Source: Sorghum bicolor
Taxonomy: Eukaryota > Streptophyta > Magnoliopsida > Poales > Poaceae
Assembly: GCF_000003195.3 (NCBI RefSeq)
Contig: NC_012878.2
Location: 57,908,629-57,972,628 of the forward strand
Direction of reading: 5' to 3'
Length of the DNA: 64,000 nucleotides
Below the pieces are notes generated by a model. That model saw only the letters and a list, made by a program, of their open reading frames with translations, did no database searches and was not told where the DNA came from. Both the position numbers and the translations under genes were made by a program. This document shows, piece by piece, positions 12,051 through 24,000 of the stretch. Position 1 is the stretch's first letter, and each line of letters begins with the position of its first letter.

Positions 12051-12062
12051 GGTTATTTATGG
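12051..12062 (-). promoter_or_regulatory. TATA box of the CML gene
   Basis: The minus strand reads CCATAAATAACC about 75-85 bp before the CML start codon, in a GC-rich setting. Position and sequence fit a TATA element. Confidence 0.5.
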
Positions 12063-13021
12063 AGGGGTGGAGGTGGATCTACCGGGAAGACGCGTCGCGA
12101 GACGCGAGGGGTTTTGGTTGGTTTGGCTGGAGACAGTGGAGACCTGCGCCGCGACGCGACTGACCGGTTCAGTGCGTGCATGGGTGGGTGGATGCAGGGA
12201 AAGTCCTCGGTGGCTGCGCGTCAAAACGGCTTGGGCCTCCGGCGGGGCTCTAGTTTTTTCGGTTGCAAACTTGCAATTGCAACTGACCGAGGGGTCAAAT
12301 TAGCTGCGATTTTTAACCGCCTTTTGACCTCCAGTTTTGCTAAGCACGGTACAGATATCTATACCTAAATATTTAGGGCTCATTTAAAATGCAGGAATTT
12401 TATTGGGTATAAAAACTTTTTGTAGTCCAACAAACTTATTAAGGAATGCTGGTGCCCTGATCAGTTTGTTACAGTCTCTGGCAGTGCACCAGCTAGCTTG
12501 ACCAGGGAGATGCAAGGAACAAATTCATCAGGGCATCAGCCCATGCCTGCCTGAAACAGAAAGGGCCAAAGGAGTGCGGTTGTTGACGGTGGACATCAGC
12601 GGCTTAGGTTTAGCAAAGAGAGAATCTGACAGCTTCGCGCCTTCGCCCCCTGCGTTGGTGCTCTCCCATCAACAAAAACTAACATAGATAGGAGTGGTTC
12701 GTCACTCATTAGGGCGTGATCGATTGGTCATGCATGTAGTATCGTTTTCTTCTACTCAATAATTGGGCCTGTTCGTACCTGAATATTTCAGAGCTATCTG
12801 TTCATGGCTTCAAGTTTCTGCATATTCTATTTAAGTCAGCTGATTAGCGGCTCAGAGGCAGAAACCTTTTATTGTGTCCACCGTTTCTCTACACTCAGAA
12901 TTACATGTATTCTGCGAGAACTCTTTCTACAGCAACTCTGACCACACCAGATTTCCATGTCACGTTCACACAGCCTTACTTTTCCCTGGTTATGAAAACA
13001 GCTGGGAGAATAATCCTTTTA
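12063..13021. other. Intergenic region
   Basis: Upstream region of the CML gene, then AT-richer spacer. No gene, structured repeat or RNA gene was seen before the element at 13022. Confidence 0.35.
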
Positions 13022-13289
13022 GGCCTTGTTTGGATGTAATCGGATTCGCATCAATCCACATGTGTTGGGGTGGATTGGAGTGGAACTTGAACTAAATTCT
13101 ACCCCAATCCACTCCAACACATGTGGATTGAGGTGAATCCGACAACATTAGGCTTTGTTTGGATGTTGTCGGATTTACTTCAATCCATGTGTGTTGGTGT
13201 GGATTGGGGTGGAATTTAGTTTAAATTTTACTCCAATCCACTTCAATACATGTGGATTGATGTGAATCTGACTACATCCAAACAAGGCC
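13022..13289. mobile_element. Double-hairpin MITE
   Basis: The outer ends are GGCCTTGTTTGGATGTA and its exact inverse TACATCCAAACAAGGCC, with TTA on both sides as a target duplication. Inside are four related arms: ATCCACATGTGTTGG..GGATTGG, its inverse CCAATCCACTCCAACACATGT, then both again after a central TTAGGCTTTGTTTGGATGTTG. The element is therefore two tandem hairpins, not one stem-loop. No coding capacity. The ends resemble, but differ from, the GGCCTTGTTTAG family. Confidence 0.8.
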
Positions 13290-13620
13290 TTACTGTTTTC
13301 CATAGGCAGCAAAAGATCCCACATAATATGGATTCACATTCCCGGTCAACAATCCTCAGTTGAGGGTTTCTGCCTAGCTGCTATTTTCTGTCATATCCTG
13401 GAAAAAGAATTTCCATCACCCAGGAAACATAGACGAGCAAGCCCGGTTCTTTCATTGATTGATAAAAACAGAGTTACAGAATGGATGGGACAGAATTTAC
13501 ATAAGCCGATAAGCACACTAGCTCCATAACCAGTTTGCTTCCCCAGATAACAAATGCAATAGACATCCACAAGATCTAGAGGCCATTCTTCAGACCGCAG
13601 CTCCAGCAGGGTTCCATCTA

Positions 13621-16600
13621 TCATGGACCTCTGTACTGCCGGAAGCATGCAAGGCATCCGGGCCGCTGATCTACAGGGATCATGCCTCCACCCTTTGATG
13701 TGTCGATTGCCTCCAACATGGACACCACCTCAGCCATCTCAGGTCGCTTGTCAGGGTTCGCGTCCCAGCAACGCTTCATCACGTTTGCTAAAGAGCTTGG
13801 ACAGCAACGTGGTATCTCTGGCCTCAAGTTCTGTAAACCAGGTAGTATTGTATCACCTACTTGCTCGGAATTCAGCAGCTAAAGAGTGCTAAGCAGGAAA
13901 CATGAAAGGCACATCACAGATCTTTACCTGACGAACAACAGCAGATGTGACCTCTGAGAAGCTCAAATCAGGATACGGCATATCACAGCAGTATATCTCC
14001 CACAAACAGATCCCGAAGCTATAAACATCACATTTCCTGTTGTATGGATTTCCATTGAGAACCTGCACATGAAATGCCAAAAATAAGGCGCATAACATAG
14101 ACAAATACAAATGCTTGATGCAACAATGTCATTTTTTTTCATTATATTATATTATGCTAGAACTAAAAATCATGACATCACAAAACAAAAGAGCAACTGG
14201 GGTGGGGGTGGGTGGGTTGGGGCGGATGAGTGTGATTGCCCAGGAAAAGGTACCTCAGGTGCCATGTAACCAAGTGTTCCAGTTTCACCGGTCATATCAC
14301 TGGGATTAGAAGCTTCGAGTCGAGCAACACCAAAATCAGCAATTTTCACAGTTCTCGTTTTGTCAAGAAGCATATTTTCAGTCTTCACATCACGGTGCAC
14401 AATCTTCTTGGAATGAAGATAACTTAATCTAGTGAAGGTTTAAAAGTCAATACAGGCAAATACTTACGAAATAAGTAAGAAACAGTAAGACAATGATGCA
14501 GAGAGACTGGGGATGACCCAGTAAAATACTAACCCCCTGGCAAGGTCAAGAGCAATTTGGACAACGACCTTAAAAGCTAACTTCCTTCTCCTGTTCTTTA
14601 TCAGAAATGATTTTAGTGCACCACCAGGAAGGTACTCCACAACAACACAGCAGATATTAGTTGGCATGCCAATGTGACCATTTTCTGTTTGAATATTCAG
14701 ATCCCTTGCACCCATTATAGCTCCTATAAACTGCAAGGAAAAAATCAAAGCTGTTGTTACATAGCTGACAAACAGACTACTAAAGAAACATGGATCTTGA
14801 TATGTTGATTCTACCCCATTTTCTCTAATGCTAGTAATATCACCCAGCTTTTCGAAAATGAAGAGACGTGTCAGGAGATTACTGAAAAAAATTGAATATT
14901 GATAAGTCAATTTGAACATGTAAAAATTGAGATTTTCTTCATCTTTATCGTGACTAGAGAAATAGTAATCATGGATGTATAATAGCATAACATGTCGGAA
15001 GCTGCTACATTGACTTAAACTACGGTTCAAGCATTCAATTTGGATCAGGTATCTGATTTTGTGCACAGCAATTACTTAGACATAAAAACACGGCAGAATG
15101 TTCTGCCCCTACAATGAGAATCATCACATTGTTCACCTTTGACATAGATACATTGGAAGAAGGAAACGAGATCTCTAGTTAAGTATGCTACAACACTGGG
15201 ACAATACACTGAATCTATCAATGCAATGCCCTTCGTATGCAATCTAGAGAAACAAGTATGACTAGTAATGCAAGATATCACACGCCGATCCCAATTTATC
15301 ACATTTCTTCAAATACAGCAGAAATATAAAGTCAAAAAAATGAATAAACAAACTGTCTTCTTTAGCCAAGCAGTACCTTAGTTACATTTGGATGGTCAAG
15401 CTTATGCCAAACAGAAACCTCTTGTGAAAAAGCTGCTCTTAGTGCTTGAATGTCTTGTTCTGACCTATGCCCATCCTCTCCCCAATCAAGTAGTTTCACT
15501 AGAAAGCATCAAAGTCAAAATATCACATAAAAAGTAACATTTGTAACAATAAGTTCTCATTTTTTTTAACAAATTGGCAGCCTATAACAAGAACACAGAC
15601 TTGAATCGATCAGGCAATCAAGGTACCATGGTCTGGGAGCAGGAGTTGGGTTTGAGAATTACAGGCAGTAAGTATATGAAATTATGAATAAAATATAGAA
15701 TTCTATGTGCTCTGCTATCCATGACACAGTTGACTATACATACTCAAATTTAGATGTTTTGTTTTGGAATTTGACCATAACTACTACTATCCCCCTATCA
15801 GGGATAACAGGATAACATCATCCAGCATATTCTTTTGGTATTCAATTGTAGCCAAACAAGTGGTTGCCAAATTATGGAAGCCATGCCAGGATAGGAGAAA
15901 TGAGCGAGCCCCCTATCAAGGATAACAGGATAACATCATCCAGCATATTCTTTTGGTATTCAATTGTAGCCAAACAACTGGTTGCCAAATTATGGAAGCC
16001 ATGCCAAGATGAGCGAGTGCATATGGTCATTCTGTAACAGGGCATGCAATCTATACAAGCAGAGCACCTGCTTGAATCTCTCAACATGTGCTGGAATATA
16101 CTTATGCAAGTACTGTAGGATGGATCAGCATATTTAGTTCTTCTATACTGCTACCATGCTAGACAGTCTAAATCTGGTGAGAAAATGATAGTCTAAATCT
16201 GGTGAGAAAATCTAGATTGCATCCGGCCGTACTGAAAGGTCGTCATCTCTAGCTCTCTGCCTTTGTGGAATCCCCAAAGCAACTTTGCATCCAGCAATTG
16301 CCGCATTTCGGCTCCAAGTGATCACAAGAATCACGACTAGGCGATGGTCCCGATTCACATGAGTGACCAAAAGCCGCCCTATCCATCCAACTGATGTCAC
16401 GGGGTCGCACTCGCAGCACGGGAAGCCCCCAAAAAAGCAGCGCGTCAACTCCCGCAATTTGCCAAAAGAGGCAACAGAAAGGAGGGGAGCGCGTCGGGCA
16501 CGCAGTCACGCACGCACGCGAGCCGCCGCTGGTCCCAACCGGCGCCGCATTGGCAGTCCGGCGCGGCGATTCAGGCGCCACGAGACGAGCGCGGGCCGTG

Positions 16601-16954
16601 TCGGGGTGCGTGTGGCGTGCAGAGGACGGAGTGGCGGCGGCGGAGTAGGCTACCTGCAACGTCGTGGGCGTCGTAGATGCCGCGGTGGACGGTGCCGAAG
16701 GTGCCGCGGGCGATGACGCCCTTGACGACGAGCTTGGCCGGGTCGATCTCCCAGTCCTCCCTCCGCGGGCGCCGGGAGTGCGGCCTGGCGCCAGCGCCGC
16801 GCTGGTCGGCGCCCCCGGAGGCCTCCTCCTTGCGCTTCTCCATGGTCCAGGCGCGGCTGAGGTGGCGCTCCAGCTGCTCGTCCAGGCTCTTGAGGTCGAT
16901 CTGGTCCGCCCGCACGAACCCCCCGTCCCCGCCGCCGCCACCGCCCTCCTTCAT
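13621..16954 (-). CDS. Raf-like (MAPKKK group C type) Ser/Thr protein kinase, 6 exons
   Basis: Exons on the minus strand: 16954-16654, 15498-15377, 14730-14534, 14428-14254, 14062-13928, 13830-13621; total 1140 nt, 379 aa plus stop. The N-terminus ([20 protein letters not shown]) and kinase start ([21 protein letters not shown]) are typical of plant Raf-like kinases related to Arabidopsis ATMRK1. Kinase motifs: Gly-loop 82-90, Lys102 (AVKLL), HRDVKTEN 218-225, DFG 238-240, APE 263-265, and [10 protein letters not shown] at 331-340. The first loop glycine is replaced by alanine (IARGTFG). Such kinases act as soluble Ser/Thr or dual-specificity kinases in stress and light signalling; the substrate is unknown. 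An in-frame ATG at 17002 would add 16 residues; I prefer 16954 because the family-like sequence starts there. Intron 1 (1155 bp) carries two tandem duplications. Confidence 0.93.
15791..16018. repeat. 118-bp tandem duplication in kinase intron 1
   Basis: The block starting CCCCCTATCA.GGATAACAG at 15791 is repeated at 15909 with very few changes and one short deletion near its end (CCAGGATAGGAGAAATGAG against CCAAGATGAG). The high identity suggests a recent event. Confidence 0.88.
16165..16212. repeat. 25-bp tandem duplication
   Basis: AGTCTAAATCTGGTGAGAAA occurs at 16165 and again at 16190, in intron 1 of the kinase gene. Confidence 0.85.
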
Positions 16955-17600
16955 GGCGTCAGTTGGCGCGCCGCTTCGCCTGATCGCCTCGGGACTCCCC
17001 ACCCGCGTGCGCTCCGGTGCGTGATGATTGGTGCAGTGGCGGTGTGGTCTGCGGTGGCTGCCCTGCGGTTAGGCTAGCGAGGAGGTGGAGGCGGAGCAGC
17101 GGAGGCGGAAGGGGGAGGAGGGTGGCGAGGCGTGGGAACGGCAGGCATGTGAGCTCAGCACATGGGCTGCCGAGTGGCTGAGGCAGCGGAAGCGGACGTG
17201 TGGGCTCGCGTCGCGGGGCCCAGCGTGGGAAGGGCTTTTCAAGCTCTCGTTGGCGAATGCCGTGGGCTGCGCTGCGCTCGCCGGAGCGGCTGGATCGGCG
17301 GCGGGTGGGTGGGGCGCGCGCCGTATTTGTACGCGGCGCAGGTCGCGGGACGGGACGGCCGGAGCTGCGTAATGCGCTATAGATAGTACCGTGCTACCAA
17401 GTGGTCTTGTAGAAAAATGTTCAGTAAAATCTCTCATTTTATTCAAATTCAAGTACAGAAGATTTCTATATTAATTGACGGAACTTGTGATCCTTCGACA
17501 TGTACACGTATAAAAAAAAATATGTTTCTATGTGCACGAATAGACAAATATGAATAAATTACATTTCATTATTTTTTAAAAAACAAATGACTTAGAGTTA
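16955..17600. other. 5' region of the Raf-like kinase gene
   Basis: GC-rich to about 17380 (5'UTR and promoter, with overlapping frames on both strands that carry no domain), then AT-rich. A clear TATA box was not found. Confidence 0.4.
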
Positions 17601-18164
17601 CTCTCTCCTTTTAAAAATATACAGCCCACTTAGTTTTAACCCGCTTGGTAGAGTTTCAGCTCTGTCCAAAAAAAATTACAACTATAGGTTACATGTAAGT
17701 CAAATTAGTTTAATTTGACTGAATTTATAATAAATAATATTAATATTTATATCTCAAGCTAGGTTTACTATAAAAATATTTTTTATAATCAATTTAATGG
17801 TACTAACTTTATATTATAAATTTTAATATATTTTTATAAAACTTTGGTCAAACTTTAAAATTCTTTTGTGAATAGACAAATATGTTTCTTGGTAGAGTTT
17901 CGGTTCTAAGATTTACCACCTCTGTTAAAAAAAATACAAACTATAGGTTATATGTAAGTCAAATTAGTTTAATTTTGACTAAATTTATAATAAATAATAT
18001 TAGTATTTGTACTCATGCTAGGTTTACTATAGAAATATTTTTGATAATCAATTTAATGATACTAACTTTATATTGTAAATTTCAATATAATTTTATAAAA
18101 CTTTGGTTAAACTTTTAAATTGATTGGCTTCTCAAAAGCCGATTTTTTTTATGGATAAAGGGAG
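17601..18164. mobile_element. Stowaway-like element with an internal 240-bp tandem duplication
   Basis: The ends are CTCTCTCCTTTTAAAAA and, inverted, CTCCCTTTATCCATAAA, both next to TA. Two copies of a unit of about 240 bp lie inside: CTTGGTAGAGTTTC at 17643 and 17887, then ACTATAGGTTA, ATGTAAGTCAAATTAGTTTA, CTAGGTTTACTAT, TACTAACTTTATATT and AAAACTTTGGT in the same order. The second copy is diverged but collinear. Confidence 0.65.
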
Positions 18165-19586
18165 TAGTATATTATAACTACAATTTATATAAAAAAAGTT
18201 AAAATAATTCAATATTTATATTTAATATAAACTATAAACGAAGTGAGTCATCTATTACGTGTGGCTCCAACTCTAGATAATCAACAGATCTTCTAGAGTT
18301 AGAGATCTACCGAACAGAGGCTAGGTCAATTTCTCCAACCTCATGTCTTAAAGATGCACAACCAAAACATTTTTCATTTTTTTTAGAATGTAATGAGCCA
18401 ATTCATATATAGATGCTGATGTGTATTTTTCTCTATAAACCTATGTTAGAGGAGTTAAACCTAGGACAGGTTAAAAAATAGACGTAACTGGTTTCTTCTC
18501 ACCATGACCTGACTTGCACTAGTGATGCATGTGTTCTCACTAGCCAGGCCTTTTTAGCTACAACATAGTTCGTTTAGTTCCCGTTCACATGTAGCTAGGA
18601 CACATGGGGAAGATGTTTTCTTTGCATGCACCAGAAATGAAATCTTTTCCAACAGCCAGACTACGCTGGCCATTTTACACCAACCAGACAATCATCCGTG
18701 AACTACATCAAAACGACAGGGCAAAGCTAAATTCGTGTAACCAATCACGCACTATGACTTATAAAACGGTTGGCTCGGCGTGTCTTTTCAACCAGATTCT
18801 CCATTATTCGGCATTCACCATCATTCCATCAACGAAGCGGTGCGCGGTTAAACTGAAACCACCAGTGACCAGCCACACGCACACCAGAGTCAAAATCCAA
18901 GCGCTAGGCCCGCTATCTACGTTGAAAAATCAAGCTAAGAGCCAAATTACCAGCCATCCGTTGCTCAACTGCTGAATCACAATTCACAAGACGTACAGTG
19001 TTTTTGTCTCCACCCCTTCACACTTTTTTTTTGCCCCCGGATGGTTAATTAGGTGAGCTAAGAGTCCTGTTTATTTAAATTTATGCGTTGAATCTGTTAA
19101 TTATTTAATAGTATTTTTTGCTCCTAACAAATTAGCAAATAGCACTTTTAGCTATAACATTTTAGACAAGTGAACGGTATTAACAGTTTCCGCTGGGCGC
19201 TGGCTGTGTCGCCGCCCACGGGTTGGCGAGTGGCGTCTGGCCGCAAGCTGTTGTGGATAACAATGTTTTCTTGTGACTTGTGAGGCCTGGCCCCTCCTGC
19301 GGTCCTGCCTCGCCTAGTCGCCTTCTCGCTTCACTTCACATCCACGTCGTCGTCGTCGTCGTCACACTAGAGCCGGCATGGTTTTCTTGCCTACGGAGTA
19401 CGTACGTGGCCGGCGCAGTCAGCTCCTGTCCTGTGACTGTGAGTCAAACTCAAACCCCCGGACCCCGGTGGTGGCCGGTGGCCACGTGGTTGTCGCTATA
19501 CAGAAACTGCGGCGCTTAGAGGCTGCGTGCTCGTGATCGCGACGTGCAGTGGACTGTGCGTAGGCGCCCACTTCCATTAAAATTTA
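18165..19586. other. Intergenic region
   Basis: Mixed AT-rich spacer. An open frame at 18604-18975 (123 aa, plus) has no recognisable domain and no support as an exon. A (GTC)n run lies near 19347-19362. Confidence 0.35.
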
Positions 19587-19830
19587 GGTCTTGTTTAGTT
19601 CGAAAAAAAAAATCGAATTTCGGCATCGTAGTATTTTTGTTTTCATTTGATAAATATTATTTAATTATAGACTAACTAGGCTTAAAAGATTCATCTCGTG
19701 ATTTACAGACAAACTGTACAATTAGTTTTTATTTTCGTCTATATCTAATGCTTCATGCATGTGCTCTAAAATTTGATGTGACGGGAAATCTTAAAGAGTT
19801 TTTGGTTTTCAGAGTGAACTAAACAATACC
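19587..19830 (-). mobile_element. MITE, GGCCTTGTTTAG family, copy 4
   Basis: The ends are GGTCTTGTTTAGTTC and GAACTAAACAATACC, flanked by TTA on both sides. The core reads in the opposite direction to copies 1-3 (GACTAACTAGGCTTAAAAGAT, ATGCTTCATGCATGTG, TTGATGTGACGGG). Confidence 0.85.
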
Positions 19831-19839
19831 TTAACTCAT

Positions 19840-20370
19840 ATCCTAGACTTATATATGAAATATTAAATATAAACTATTTATAAAATTTAAAATATAGTTA
19901 GAGATAATTTGTAAGATAAATTTTTTAAATCTAATTAGTTTATAATTAGACAATAATTATCAAATAAAATAAAAATATTATAGTATCTGTTTAAACTTTA
20001 ACATCTTTAACCAAACCAAACACCAAACACGTTTAGGATGGATTGCCACGAGGCGTGGCCGTGGATGTGGATGCTAAACTAGTCAGCATATGCGACGCTG
20101 CGCCTTTTGTTCTGCTCCTTTGACTTCTACTGGAAGTGTGAATATTGCATGGTTTGTGAAAAGAAAAGTTTTTAAATACCATAACATATTTATAATTATA
20201 GTAATTATTATTTAATTATAGATCAATTAGATTTAAAAGATTTGTCTTGTAAAATACATATAAATAGTATAATTAATTATTTTTTAATTTATATTTAATA
20301 CTTCATATATGTGTCAAACTTTCGATGTGATAGGGTGAAAAGTTTTTAAATGAAAACTAAATAGAGCCTA
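19840..20370. mobile_element. Two degraded MITE copies of the same family
   Basis: About 19845-20020 keeps ATGAAATATTAAATATAAAC and TTAGTTTATAATTAGACAATA; about 20155-20369 keeps AATTATAGATCAATTAGATTTAAAAGAT, AATACTTCATATATGTG and TCGATGTGATAGGG in the opposite direction. Their ends are too diverged to place exactly. Confidence 0.6.
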
Positions 20371-21058
20371 AGAGGAGTTTAATAGCTCGTCTAGTACTAA
20401 TGTCTGTGCATAGGCAGACACGTATCATGAATCTACAGTAGATCCTGAAGGTGTCTTCTTGGGATAAGTCTTCAGCCCTTTTTTTTCTGCTACGTCTCCA
20501 ACCAACTTTTGCTCACCATATTTTAGAATTTTATTGACACTGATGCATATCTGCTGTGGTCGTCAATGGTCCCTGGCCTCGAAGAGACACAACTTTGAAC
20601 CACGAGTAGATGGGGTTTACTTTAGATTAGATGTAGTCCATGAGAAATATTATCCAGGTGATATTCTGAGTTTCAACTTCGACACGTTGAACAAGTATTA
20701 TCCAGGTGAATAGGTGATTGCAATCCATCATCCACTGGACCGCGACTCGATGATAACATATGGATAAGGATTCTAAGACCTGCTGTGTACTGCATCATAT
20801 CATTATCCACCCAAGTACAAAATGCAAGAAGCGTTGGATTCTTCTGACTTTCAGAAGTCACGCAGCTATCATGACGAATTCAGCTCACAAGTCGATGCAA
20901 CGCGCTCTGTCATGGTCAAGACTCTGGAGTTGATAGCCTTTCGTTGTGTGGAATCCCATTTGGTTACAGCAGCATGTCTATAAGGACTAAGATGGCTACG
21001 ATTTACAAGGCTCTGCCGGAAAGGCTCCTACGACTCGCCGCAGCGTGTCAGCCTACGG
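20371..21058. other. 3' flank of the beta-barrel gene
   Basis: The part next to 21059 is probably 3'UTR of the minus-strand gene. No separate gene was seen. Confidence 0.35.
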
Positions 21059-24000
21059 TTAGAATATCCTGCCAAGGGGCTTCAACTCTGTTGGCAAATG
21101 ATCGTAGTTGCCCGAATCAATCTGTGTCTGGAACATGGGCCGCTTCCCGTACTCGCGCAAAACACCTGGTGCCAAGTGCTCCTTGCTTGGTGTCAGCATG
21201 ACATAGTTTGGATCAGCTCGTTGGTAACTGCATTTCGTTAATGTTCATGAGCAAAATGCACTCAGAACAACATTTTTTTAAATATAGTATTAGACTGAAA
21301 GAGAAGTTTCAGTCACAGGGCATAAATGACAGAACCTGGCTTGTCTAAGATCCTCAACACGAAGGCCAAATCCATATGATGTTGTGCCCTTTGCATGATC
21401 ATTCACAGCTGTAAACAGAAACAGGGAGTCAATGCAGCCAGTAAAACACCAAAAGTAGAGAGACAAGTCATATTTTGCAGCTCTCCCAAATTATACTTAT
21501 GTCGTGTCCTGTTCGGGAGTACTCAAGCATACAAATTTAATATTGGAGTAAACCATAACCAAATGCCACAATAATAATAACTGAGTAAAGTAACATTTCC
21601 AGACTACATATAGCCATGAAGTTTGTGCAGCTCATCATGCTTACATTAAAATTATTTTACAGCTGGGGAAGTTATGGAAGAAACTTCAAATTTTAAATGC
21701 AGAGTAAGAAATATTACATACTAGAAAGATATCACTTGGTCAGCAATTACCAATTTATACAGAAAAATACATCAAAGAAACTGAAAATAACACTTCTATT
21801 TAAGCAGTATTCATGAATCTAGATGTATTGGATCTTGCTTTTAAGAAAAAGATAAAAGAATACAAAAGCTCGATTGATCGAATACCTGTTACACTAAATG
21901 TAAAGGATGGTCTCCACCATGATTTGAATGCCAGAGCTACAGAAGACTTGGAAGGACCAAGCTTTCCCTGATAAGCAAAGAGCAATGTAATCAATTGAAG
22001 AAGTGCTGAGACAGTCTAGAGGTGAGGGCGTGCCAATCCATTCCACCTTTTAAAGCATCACACATTTATTTCACCAAAATGGCTTCCAAAATTCCAGAAA
22101 AGGGTGAAGGAGTACCATAATTTGTAGAATGATAGATTACATATATGAAGATTTAGAAAACATTACTGGTCTATATGCTGGGTTTCATTTTTGGACGAAA
22201 CAAACTTTCTTAAATTGTTATTAAGGTGAGATATGCACATGGTGCAGTGCAAGGTGGAAATGCAACGCACATCCTTTCTAAAATAAAGGCCTAACAGATG
22301 AATAAATATATTTAACCTTCACTAGAAAGTTTTTGTTAGCTTGCCAACTTGCAGCCAACTGAAACAAGGAGTTGCCATCCCCACTCACTTTATCTTTATC
22401 TTTATCAACCCTGCACAGTTTGAAAATGTTGTTAGCCAGTTGGGTTGATTTTGAACAAAGTATATTCCTTCACTAAAGGCTTACCTGGCAGCCAACTCAA
22501 GTCCAAAGTCGATGTAGTTTGTAATGCCAACAACCTGATCATCCTCAAAAGGATTTTTTACCTGGTAAACACAAGCCATGCAAACTCTCACACAAATTTC
22601 AATTCAGAAACTTATATGACAGAACTCTACTACTGAAATGTAGGTAAACCAGGAAAAAAAGGGTAAAACAGATGAGTCCTTATTAGGGGGAAAAAATCCT
22701 CCTACGAGCACAATAAGGAAAATAGTGGAAGTCAATCTATAGTCCCCTCTAATAAAAAATATATATGATGGGCCGTAAAAGACTATTTTGATGACATGTA
22801 TTGGTTTAAATACAATTAACCAATGGCATGGAACAACAACCCAAATGACATGTTCAGCTTCAGTTTACTAGTGGTGTCCATGACCTCAATTAATGACACA
22901 GCAGCAGTCCAGCAGATATATGTAACCTGAATCTCAACTGTAGTTACAGTGTAATAAGAAAGGACAAGGACTCTTCGCAAATATAAAATGAAAGAATGCC
23001 CTTACCCTTCTTTGAACAACCAGGTGCTGATAGAATGATGTGGTTAGCTGCATGTTAAGGAAAAAGATTCAATTCGAGGTAGCCAGCATTATTTAGAAAG
23101 AGAAATTCTTTAGCTAGCATCATTGGCAACTGCTCGACTTATGTCAGTGTTGTAATTTCTGATGTTTAGCCCATAAGTAACTAATAGTTTCTAAAAAGAA
23201 CAGTTGACCATTTGAACCCCATACAAAAGAATAAAAGAAAGCATATCCATCCAACTCATTGTTCATTGCATGTTTCAATGTGATTATAATTGAGTTCTTT
23301 GACACCTATGAATTTACAAAATTTTACTAATGAGATCAAGCAGCAACCTTTAAAGCTCATACATGATACATTATTGAGTGTAAACAATATATGCCAATAA
23401 AAAGTGAAACATTACATTTTCTTATGCATAGATAATGTTCTTAGATAAATCACAAACATGAGTATATAGCTACTTTGCAAATTACATATCTTAATCCATG
23501 CACAAAAAAAATCATCACTCAACCAGAGGCAGCAAATAGTTTATAGTCTTGTTAAAAGATCATAGCAGTTTGCAGCTTTCTTATTGACAAATATGTACAA
23601 TTATAATAGCAAACCTGTGTACTTCTGGCAAGTTCCAGGGAGAAAATGAATGAAGGGCTGAGTGGGCTAGTTGAGCCAACACCATAACTGATTGCACAAT
23701 TCCAGTTCTCCAGTTCTGTAAATGGCATAGGATGCTTGCTGCCACCTATTGTAGAATAGACAGGATAGAGAATAAGGGTTAGCAGCAAAAAACAAAAGAC
23801 TCAAAACATATAAAAATAATAAACATCCACATGTATTATCTGCTAGCAGGAAAGGCAGAAAACATTCAACAAAATAAAGGAACTTAGCAACAACGATGAC
23901 AACAAAGCCTTTTAATCCCAAGCATGTTAGGGTAACCTTCGTAAATATTGGAATATCTAATAGAAATAGTAATTGCAGAGAATTTCAGAGCCTGATACAT

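Noticed and set aside
11397..12368. 323-aa plus-strand frame over the CML gene
   Set aside because: Antisense to a clear four-EF-hand protein; Ser/Arg-rich shadow.
14464..15302. Frames of 200 and 76 aa on the minus strand between kinase exons
   Set aside because: They read through introns 2 and 3 of the kinase; only 14534-14730 is a real exon.
15798..15819. Stretch resembling the I-SceI homing endonuclease site (CAGGGATAACAGGATAAC)
   Set aside because: It differs at three of 18 positions and is in a nuclear intron with no endonuclease gene; chance similarity.
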